A stretch of 64,000 nucleotides of DNA from Vicia villosa (taxonomy: Eukaryota; Streptophyta; Magnoliopsida; Fabales; Fabaceae): positions 77,101,553-77,165,552 of the forward strand of contig NC_081185.1 in the NCBI RefSeq assembly GCF_029867415.1. Reading direction: 5' to 3'. Position numbers and translations under genes: made by a program. Positions 56,053 to 64,000 of this stretch are shown piece by piece (within the stretch, counting starts at the first letter, position 1; each line of letters begins with the position of its first letter). The notes under the pieces were generated by a model. That model made no database searches. It saw nothing but the letters and a program-made list of their open reading frames with translations, and was not told the origin of the DNA.

Positions 56053-58275
56053 GATGGACGCGGAGAAAGAGAGGGACGAAGATGGAGAATGAAGATGACT
56101 GATTCAATGTGGAGAAAGAGGGAAAGATGAACCCTAATTTTATGAGGGTGGATCCAGTCAGCGCCACCGTGTCCAATGCAGCATTGCCCAGTCAGCTAGT
56201 GTGGTAACAAGGAGTGGTAAATCCATGTTTTGGTTTTATAAGGGGCGTTTGGTAAAAAAAATCATTCAGGGGGGGCAAACCGAATCTCGCTATATTGGTA
56301 GGGGGTGAAGTATATTAAACCCTTTTTTTAATTTATTTTTTAAATACACTTGGAATTGTATTTATTTTTTTGCTAATTTTAATTATTATTTTTAATTTAT
56401 TTATTTGTTTTTATTTACTTTTTTATTAATATTTATAAATTAATGATTAAAACAGTACCTTAAGGCTTAATGCCCAATGTCTTTTTTTGTAGTCCATTAA
56501 ATCATATTTTGAAATGCATAGTGTAAAAGAGTTATATAAACTCTTTTAGTTGGAGTAATGTTTTCGATGTGAGACTTGTCTTTTTCAGCTTTGCAGTATC
56601 ACACTCAAGTCTCACTTGTCTTTATGTACTACAATTCTTTCACTTCCAATTTTTTCTTGTGTTTTATGTGTTCCTGTATCTATCTAAAAATTCACCAAAG
56701 AATCTTAAATCACATCAAGAACATAAAGTTCAGTACCAACATATTTCAAAGAACCTTGAACATTTGTCTCACTTTTGTTAACAACCTGCATCTCCGCACC
56801 CACCGTATCGAGCATAACCTGTTGAACGCAATTTGAGTCACAAACTTTCCGCACCTTTACCATCACTTATCCTCAATATAAAACCTATATGAAACTAAAA
56901 AAAAGTAAAAAATACATAAACAAAAGCAAACTCACAACACAGAGCTTCTTAGTACTCTTAATAGTAGTCTTAAAATTCTCCAAACGAGCCACTGTATACA
57001 ACAACAACAAAACACATGAAATCCATAACACAATTTAAGAAAGGGTAAAACATAAAACACACCAGACATGCCAGCTTTAAGACAGAAAAAAATAGTCTCA
57101 ACAAATCGAGATCTAAGACCCAATGTGCCAACGATCTTTGTCATTGGAGAAAAAAGCTCTGCATTTTGAATCTGCTTTCATGTTTTTAGCTCTGCATTTT
57201 GTTCATTGGTTGGGTTGACCATGTTGGACTGAATTGGATTATGAAGTAGCAGAGAGAAATTTAGAAAGCATGTGAGAAGAAAAAACTGTAGTTTTTGGTA
57301 GAAATTGAGTCCCACATCGAATGTTTTAGAGAAAACTTTAGTGTTTATAAGCCACCCACACATATGGATTTATGAACAGAAAACATGCTTTGTAAAATGG
57401 ACTACTCTTGTAACAAAAATTGGTATTGGCCCAAATGTAATGTTTTTATAATTTAAAAAAAATAATTAAAATAATTTAAGAAAACAAAAAGAAATAATAT
57501 AAATAAGTAAAAAAATTAAAAATAAAAATAAAAATAAAGAAAATATATGTGGCATAAAAAAATAATTAAAAGATAAAAAAATACCATGTGGACTATTACG
57601 TACGCAACTAAATAGAATCTTTTCTGCAATGTGGCAATCAGGGGGTATTTGAAGGAATCTGAAAGTTGCGAGGGGGAGTTTAAAAAAAAAAACTTTATCA
57701 GGGGCTAAAAACAAAACTCTCTAACATTACATGAGAGTTTGTATATTTAACCCTAAAAAGAATTTAAAAAAAAAATTTAAAGGTGATATTGTTCATGGAG
57801 TCGATCCCCAATAACTGCATTTTTTGGATTTTTAAAACTGTGCTACTTTTTACCTCGGTTTTAACAAAAACCGAGGGGTGAAGACCTGTTAAATATTTTT
57901 AAGAATTAAAAGGTGATAAAGTGTAGTTGTTGGGATTCGAAGACGTGTCCTCTAAATACATTATATCTCAGTTTTTAGCAAATCGAGGTAATAGATCATA
58001 AAAAAATTTAAAAGGTGATAAAATGTAGTTGATGGGATTCGAAGACGCGTCCTCTAAATACTTTTCCCCTCGATTTCCAGCAAACCTCTATGTAGTATTT
58101 TTTAAAAAATAAATTAAAATGTGACGCGTCTATTTTAGATTTTTGTTGGGTGAAGTGAAATATTCTATCATAAAATGTATTATTTGTTATAGTGACAAAA
58201 GATTTCCTTGATAAATTTTACAATTCCACCCTTTCTAGAATTACAAAATATATCCTCACACACAAAAGAACTTTT
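56053..58275. other. intergenic DNA with small repeats
   Basis: No gene is supported. The bases 56530-57350 are bounded by inverted, imperfect copies of TTTCGATGTGAGACTTG and GAGTCCCACATCGAA, which may be ends of an uncharacterised element. The bases 57880-58090 hold two tandem copies, period about 102, of a unit with GGTGATAAAGTGTAGTTG and TTCGAAGACGTGTCCTCT. The motif CTCGGTTTTAACAAAAACCGAG (57852-57873) is an inverted repeat. Confidence 0.5.
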
Positions 58276-58283
58276 CTCACAAA

Positions 58284-58838
58284 TAGGGGTAGAAATAGGC
58301 TGGACCGAGCTAGGCTTTGCCAAGCCTAAGCCTGACCTGTCAAAAAAATTGAAGCCTAAGCCTAGCCTGTAGCCTGTCATAGGCTTATTTTTTAGGCCTG
58401 AGCCTGGCCTTTTTGAAGGTTTGATTAGCCTATTAGCCTATATAAAAGCCTATTTGTTTTAGACATATATAAATAAACAACTAAAATAATATTTAAATAG
58501 ACCAACTAACTAAAAGAACTTATGAGAACAATGTTCATCCGGTGTTTTCATCTTATTTTCACAAGTTCTTCAAGATAACTAAATTTTATTAATGCATTTT
58601 AATTCAAAGTACAAAACATAACATAATGATGATACAAAAGTATTCATATTTATTTAAATAGGCCGGCCTAATAGGCTTAAAATACTTTTTTAGGGCATCA
58701 GGTCTAGCCTTTTTAACTAAATAGGCTTATAAAAAATCCTAGGCCTTTTCTATTTAAAAATAATGTGTAGCCTGGCCTGAGCCTATATAGGCTAGCATGT
58801 AGGCCCCCTGTTATCGGCCTGACCTATTTCCACCCCTA
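58284..58838. mobile_element. non-autonomous hAT-type MITE (555 bp)
   Basis: Terminal inverted repeats are TAGGGGTAGAAATAGG at 58284 and, on the opposite strand from 58838, TAGGGGTGGAAATAGG. An identical 8-bp duplication CTCACAAA flanks it at 58276-58283 and 58839-58846. An 8-bp duplication points to the hAT superfamily. Inside are many copies of GCCTA/TAGGC and AGGCCT words on both strands in the subterminal 150 bases, as expected for transposase-binding sites. There is no coding capacity, so it would move only with a transposase supplied elsewhere. Confidence 0.85.
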
Positions 58839-58846
58839 CTCACAAA

Positions 58847-59399
58847 GGCATTTATCTAAAACATTTAGTGAGAGAAAGTTAAATAAAATTTTAGAGAGAG
58901 AGAGAGAGTGTGTGTATGAGAGATGAAAGTGTCAAAACATGATTCTGGATCGTTTGAAATGAGAAATGAAACATCTATTTATAGGCCCGAGGTTGGCTCA
59001 AAATGGAATTTGCAATCAATGCATTTTACCGTTATCTGATCAATTAGAGCCTATTCATAATCAATTAGATGGTGCAAATATACATTTGTAAGTTCTCAAA
59101 ATGGAAGGTTAAGATATCTAGCTGTTGCACATAATCAAGGCGCGTTCAAACTAACTTGGGACTTAAGTTTGTGAATTTCTAATCAATTGGACATATGCTC
59201 TAATCGATTAGAAAAGTCAAAATTTCTCCCATGGTTATTTTGACTCCTCCCCATTCATCTGATACAACGTTGCAGAGCGTCCAATCAAACTTTTTGAAAA
59301 TATAATCTCTCTCTTTCCACCGAGGTCATTTCCAAGTGAACCTAACCTATAGTAGTCTCCTCCATCACGTGACAATCATTAATCTAATTACCAAATTTT
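58847..59399. other. intergenic DNA, possible retroelement LTR fragment
   Basis: It contains a short GA/GT microsatellite (58892-58914). The repeated words ATCAATTAGA and AATCGATTAGA near 59040-59215 recall Ty1/copia LTRs. No boundaries were found. Confidence 0.4.
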
Positions 59400-59830
59400 A
59401 AATATTTAGAAATACAAACTTGGGATCCTCCTTTTTTCTCCTCCGGAACTTAATCTCATTAAAATTCCTTAGCATCAACCAAGAAGAGATGTCAGTATAA
59501 ATTAATCCTCTTAATTTCCGCCCAAGTCTCCCATTTCTCCACCTCCCTAGAGCTAGCATAAACCCCTATTAACATCCTATTATGATTATTACCATTACTA
59601 ACATTAACATGGAGAACATGTTGATTTTCCTAATCTCAGGTGATATTTAAGTAATCTTTTTTCCACTTCAACCAAATACCTCCAGCAAATCCCCGAATAT
59701 CTATTCTCATATTTTTGCAAAACCCTGGATGTCTAATACTATTATTGGCCTTAACACCACTACATCTTGAAGAGAAACTATAATTTACATGTCGTCCGCA
59801 TTTGCCACATATGTATTACTCTTTTTATCC
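59400..59830 (-). pseudogene. LINE endonuclease remnant
   Basis: Read on the minus strand in a broken frame: RIDIRGFAGGIWLKWKKD, then VYASSREVEKWETWAEIKRIN, then a piece equivalent to a DFNEI motif (RNFNEIK). These are consecutive landmarks of plant LINE endonucleases. Several stops and at least one frame change occur. No ORF1 or RT is nearby, so it is an isolated fragment, less related to the LINE at 33217-36655. Confidence 0.65.
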
Positions 59831-59984
59831 TCATCTAGTCCGTCATGGGTAGAAAGCTTTTCGGTTGCACCTCGGTTTGCAGTCCTATTATGTCACCTAA
59901 AATATCTTGCGAACTCGAACGACAAGTGGTGATGTGTGTAAAGCTCATATGGGAAATTGTAGAAGTAGGCGAAGTAATGTGTTA

Positions 59985-60131
59985 CTCCCTCTGGTCCCAT
60001 TTATAAGAAAAAATTCTTTTTCAGATACATTGAATAAATAATGTATCTGGACAACATACTGTCTAGATACATTATTTATTCAATGTATCTAAAAAGAGAA
60101 TCTTTTCTTATAAATAAAACCGGAGGTAGAG
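59985..60131. mobile_element. Stowaway-like (Tc1/mariner) MITE, 147 bp
   Basis: The ends are CTCCCTCTGGTCCCATTTAT at 59985 and, from 60131 on the opposite strand, CTCTACCTCCGGTTTTATTT. TA dinucleotides flank it at 59983-59984 and 60132-60133. The two halves are complementary over nearly the full length (TTTATAAGAAAA, AGATACATTGAATAAATAAT), giving a long hairpin. The CTCCCTC start and TA target are typical of Stowaway. Confidence 0.85.
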
Positions 60132-60133
60132 TA

Positions 60134-61286
60134 TTCATTATCTAAACTACTATTAATTAAATGAAAATTAAATAAAAAATTCAAATGAATAAATAAGATG
60201 CCGCATATTCAAACTCGCACTCCTGTAATTGATGTCATTTTACCTTTATCTTTTACCCCCTTTAGAGATGTGAGCTCAAAAGAGTTGACCAACATTTAAT
60301 TGCTATTAGTATTGTTGGGCCATTTTTAAATTTTTGTTGTGGGGACAATAACTCAGTTAGATTTTTTTGATATACTGGGAGGAAATTAAACCGGTTCGAT
60401 TATTGTTAGGGAAAAGATATCTTTACACCCATTTCAACAACTTACACCGTATAAGTTTGCATAAAATATATTACTTTATTTTTTTATTAATTTATATTAT
60501 TTGAAATTTGTGCAACCAATATTTTCCTTTGTTATTCCATACGGTGTAATAAAATGGCAGTGTACAAATAGCACACTCTTATTGTTATCATGTTGAATGG
60601 TCCTCTTTGCAGTCCTATTTATTTTGGTCAAAGAGGATTTTTGTTGACTAATTTCTATATATTTTGGAAACAGACTCTTACACTTATAAATCAAATCACA
60701 CTATAATACAAATCTTCAAAATTAAGTATTGAAATATCATTTGATTTGATTGATTTTTTTCTTAATGGCCTGTTTTATTTTATTGTTTTCAACCAAATGG
60801 CCTATGATTTAATTGTGTTTGTGGATTTTAATAAAATTTGTACTTTAAAAAATTCAAAATCAAATCATATCGATGCAATTTTCTGAAGTTATTTATTACT
60901 CACTATTTGGTGTGAATTGATTAAATATATAACTTGTAGAAAAAAAAGATTTTAATTTTGATTTATACAAGTTAAATTTATAAATGATTTTATAATTTCA
61001 AATATTATAATTGAAAGTATTTGACTTTTTTTTTTGTTGGTAATTGCAATCTTTTGGTTTAAAAAAATCAAAACAAATATCATCATTTATCATTCTTTTC
61101 GATGAAAATAAATTTCGTCATTCAGTAATAAGTGTTGTCATATTAACATAAAATTCCTTATGGCTAATTGACTTTTCACATTTAAACACAAACTTTTCAA
61201 TTATTAGTCTTATATATCGACCTATTAACACACTTCATGTCAAACAATTTCTATTTCCAAACCCTAACATTCACTTAACCTAACCA
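60134..61286. other. AT-rich 5' flank of the ZIP gene
   Basis: No ORF or element is evident. The short ORF at 60497-60694 is not convincing. The proximal 300 bases would contain the ZIP promoter; apart from the TATA box I cannot name a specific regulatory motif. Confidence 0.5.
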
Positions 61287-61292
61287 TATAAA
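61287..61292 (+). promoter_or_regulatory. TATA box of the ZIP gene
   Basis: CATATAAAATC lies 75-80 bases upstream of the ATG at 61367, followed by a C/T-rich leader (CACTATACACACTCTCTTCATC) with a likely transcription start. Confidence 0.6.
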
Positions 61293-61366
61293 ATCATAAT
61301 ATCGCTGGTTCACTATACACACTCTCTTCATCTACTTTTTTTTTTTCTTCTGTTGTTGTTATTCAA

Positions 61367-62638
61367 ATGGGATTCAAAACTAATATTAAACTATCTGTTT
61401 TTTCTATCTTGATCCTCTTTATAATCCCAGCTCTAGTATCTGCAGAGTGCACATGTGATGAAGAAGATGAGGATAGAGACATAGCCAAAGCCCTACGTTA
61501 CAAAATAGCAGCTTTAATATCTATAATGGTGGCAAGTGCAATCGGTGTTTGTATACCACTTCTTGGAAAAGTGATACCAGCTTTAAGTCCGGAAAAAGAT
61601 ATATTTTTTGTCATCAAAGCCTTTGCTGCTGGTGTGATATTATCAACCGGTTTCATTCATGTGCTTCCAGATGCTTTTGAGAATCTTACTTCTCCTTGTT
61701 TAAAGGAACATCCTTGGGGTGATTTTCCTTTCACAGGTTTTGTGGCAATGTGTACTGCTATGGGGACTCTTATGGTGGAGACTTATGCTACTTCTTATTT
61801 TCAAAATCAGTACTCTAAGAAGACACCGAAACAAGACAAAAATCATACAGATGTGGAGAAGGATGCTGAGCATGAAGGACATGTTCATGTTCATACTCAT
61901 GCCTCACATGGTCATGTTCATGGCCATGTTTCTTCGGATTCATCGTCAGAACTTCTTCGTCATAGGGTTATATCACAGGTAATAATATACTACAAATTTA
62001 TTTGTTTTATCATATCTTATTGATTGATATATGCTTAACTTTTAGGTTAAATTGGATTGTTTTTTGATTTTGTTATAGGTATTGGAGTTGGGGATTATTG
62101 TTCACTCGGTTATAATAGGAATTTCTCTAGGTGCTTCTGAGAGTCCTAAAACCATAAGACCACTAGTAGGTGCCTTGACTTTTCATCAATTCTTTGAAGG
62201 GCATGGGACTTGAAGTTGCATAACTCAGGTACTTATTGTCCTATATAATGTCCCATATCTTAAACATAAACACATAAAAAAAAATTGATTCATTATAGTG
62301 AGAAATTCAATAACTATGTGCAATCATTGCAGGCAAATTTCAAGAATCTATCTATTATGGTCATGGGATTGTTCTTTGCTTTGACAACTCCAATTGGAAT
62401 TGGAATTGGTATAGGGATCACTAGTGTTTATGATGAAAACAGTCCAACAGCCCTTATAGTTGAAGGAATCTTCAATGCAGCTTCAGCTGGTATCTTAATC
62501 TATATGGCACTTGTAGATCTTCTTGCTGCTGATTTTATGAACCCAAGGATGCAAAAGAGTGGTAAACTTCGATTAGGGTGCAATGTATCGCTTCTATTAG
62601 GAGCTGGTGCTATGTCTCTTATAGCCAAATGGGCTTAG
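61367..62638 (+). pseudogene. ZIP-family metal (Fe/Zn) transporter gene, three exons, frame broken in exon 2
   Basis: ATG at 61367. Exon 1 61367-61978, intron GT...AG to 62078, exon 2 62079-62228, intron to 62332, exon 3 62333-62638, giving 355 codons, usual for plant ZIP/IRT proteins. A signal peptide (residues 1-26, cleaved before ECTCDEED) is followed by transmembrane segments 1-3 at about 48-70, 79-104 and 122-146. The cytosolic loop is His-rich (residues 169-188, HVHVHTHASHGHVHGH). TM4 (exon 2) has the conserved [12 protein letters not shown], then HQFFEG in TM5. Exon 3 ends ISLLxGAG-like and SLIAKWA. ZIPs import Fe, Zn or Mn across the plasma membrane or tonoplast; the loop fits the root iron/zinc importers of the pea RIT1/IRT1 type. 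In exon 2 one extra G at 62199-62201 and one missing G near 62210 leave a TGA at 62211-62213, although frame is regained. Either the gene is dead or these two bases are errors. Confidence 0.85.
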
Positions 62639-63540
62639 AGGTTTATATAATTTTTAGTTTAATTTTTCTATTAGGAATCAATGTCTCTTGTTGTAAAATT
62701 ATATTTCAATAGAACTGTTTTGGTGTGTTTTAGTCAAATTCTATAACCTAGCTACAACAAATCCATACAATCTAATCTAGAATTACATAATCAAGTTCAA
62801 CTAGCTTCAATTTACTAAAACAACTTCAACGTCAAGTAGGGTGAAACTGCAATATATTCTAGTTTTGTAGCAGAGAAGTTGACTTTGCCTTTATGATTTA
62901 AGACCACCAGAGTCCATATTATCTTGTCTTCACCATAGTATTATGCGTTGTTATTGATTTTTGTGGTGTCCCAAAGGAGAGGAGAACCTTAGTTAGCTGA
63001 GATGATTGGCAATAAGAACATGTGTTCTTGGCTTTCAATGGTTATTACTTATTACCCAAATGGGGAAATGAGGTTTCTGTCGGAAATTAATGAAAATCAA
63101 TGCTCATGCTGTGTTCAAATATGACAAAGTTAAAAAGGATAATAAAGTGCTCCATATAGACAAAGTGGAAATTGCCTTTAAATTTGTCTAAAGGAATTTT
63201 GGTCAGTTTTTGCACTAACCGTCCATTAGGGGAATTTGTCTTTAATATGTCAGTAGGAAATTTTGGTCCAGTTTTGCACTAAACATCCACTAGTGGAAAT
63301 TGCCGTTAAATTTGTTTCAAGCTACTAAAAGTTTGAATTTCAAATTCAAAATATACAATACTTCATGAACCATTGTAATCTTATGCTGAAAAGGTGTTGT
63401 TTCATCAAGAGTTACAAACCTGTGAAACAACACATGCATGGCCTATAAATACATTATTCAGAATTCAAAAATAATTCATTCAATTCGTACATCTTGTTCA
63501 TTATTCCAGACACTCTTCCTTATGACACAATAGATTAGCA
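62639..63540. other. 3' flank of ZIP gene and LTR-like copia sequence
   Basis: About 63170-63300 is a direct duplication of about 65 bases (shared words AATTTTGGTC, TTTTGCACTAA and TCCA.TAG). A TATA-like CTATAAATA lies at 63443-63451. This could be LTR and leader of the adjacent copia fragment. No gene seen. Confidence 0.4.
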
Positions 63541-64000
63541 CATGCTGGCATTAGTTACATGAAGAGACTAATTAAATCTGAATTGATATCATGTAATATA
63601 AATGATTTTCAAAAATGTGAATTATGTGTTAAATCAAAGATGATTAAGAAACCTTTCAAAAGTTCTGAAATAAATACAAATCTACTTGATCTTGTATATT
63701 CAAATTTGTGCGAATTTAATGGCATGTTAACTTGTAGGAGAAATAGATACTTGATTACATTCATCGACGATTCTTCTAGATACACATGTGTTTATCTATT
63801 AAAGCATAAAGATGATGCTTTTAATTCCTTTAATGTTTATAAAGCATAAGTGGAAAATCAATTAAGTAGAAGTATAAAAGTCATTAAGAGTGATAGCGGC
63901 AGTAAATACTTTTCTACTTAATTTGATGCATTTTGTGAAGACATGAAATAATACATAAATGCTCTTCATCTCGCACACCATAACAAAATGCCTGGCCGAA
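63541..64000 (+). pseudogene. Ty1/copia integrase fragment, runs off the window
   Basis: It reads HAGISYMKRL, then KCELCVKSKMIKKPFKS (the CxxC zinc finger of the GAG-pre-integrase domain), then FIDDSSRYTCVYLLKHKDDA, which holds the first catalytic Asp of the integrase core, and KSDSGSKYFST around the second. Stops at 63847-63849, about 63919 and about 63949 break the frame. No gag or protease lies upstream, so it is a decayed internal piece. Confidence 0.75.

Noticed and set aside
57178..57363. 61-codon ORF and neighbours in 56053-58275
   Set aside because: Random-looking, overlapping an inverted-repeat boundary (GAGTCCCACATCGAA). No conserved residues.

Overview
The window is plant nuclear DNA, almost certainly from a legume and most likely from the Fabeae (pea, vetch, lentil, grass pea). 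It is AT-rich, host genes are sparse, and about four fifths of it is nested LTR retrotransposons. Two of these are giant Ogre-type Ty3/gypsy elements of the Tat lineage: LTRs of about 5 to 6 kb, an extra ORF before gag, a spliced intron between protease and RT, and a second archaeal-type RNase H. Only one host gene is recognisable, a ZIP metal transporter near the right end, and it carries a frame-disrupting pair of indels. All element assignments come from reading the sequence; no database search was run.

Layout. 1-4006: the polypurine tract and 3' LTR of a plus-strand element (family A), inserted into an older element. 4007-about 10216: the 3' part of that older Tat-like element. It carries two genes antisense to the element, each with its own TATA box: a truncated plant-transposon-domain gene (4007-4396) and a five-exon plant mobile domain (PMD) gene (4987-8903). 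A polypurine-tract-like stretch (9331-9343) and LTR (9344 onward) follow. 10217-33216: a nearly complete minus-strand Ogre with a truncated 3' LTR (10217-13844), a 3' UTR full of tandem repeats (14140-16722), pol (16739-20195), a 328-nt intron, gag-pro (20524-24733), ORF1 (25019-26497), PBS (27226-27243) and 5' LTR (27250-33216). It interrupts a minus-strand L1-type LINE (33217-about 36655).

36833-39253 is AT-rich and empty. 39254-about 52050 is a second, plus-strand Ogre of another subfamily (LTR 39254-44104, PBS, ORF1, gag-pro, 349-nt intron, RT) that stops abruptly inside RT. 52099-56052 is a minus-strand family-A LTR. The right end holds a 555-bp hAT-type MITE with a perfect 8-bp target duplication (58284-58838), a LINE endonuclease remnant (about 59400-59830), a 147-bp Stowaway-like hairpin MITE (59985-60131), the ZIP gene (61367-62638) and a decayed Ty1/copia integrase fragment at the window edge.

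Most notable signals. (1) A two-hairpin module in the 3' part of all four LTRs that retain that region; its stems differ in sequence but keep pairing by compensatory changes. (2) Three tandem hairpins with co-varying stems in the Ogre 3' UTR. (3) tRNA-like A-box/B-box modules in LTRs of different families, always in element sense and, in the better examples, followed by T runs. (4) An antisense, intron-containing gene cassette inside a retrotransposon. (5) In-frame stops that nearly all fit single C-to-T or G-to-A changes, as expected from decay of methylated DNA. (6) A perfectly alternating 60/51-bp repeat that is open on both strands without being a gene.
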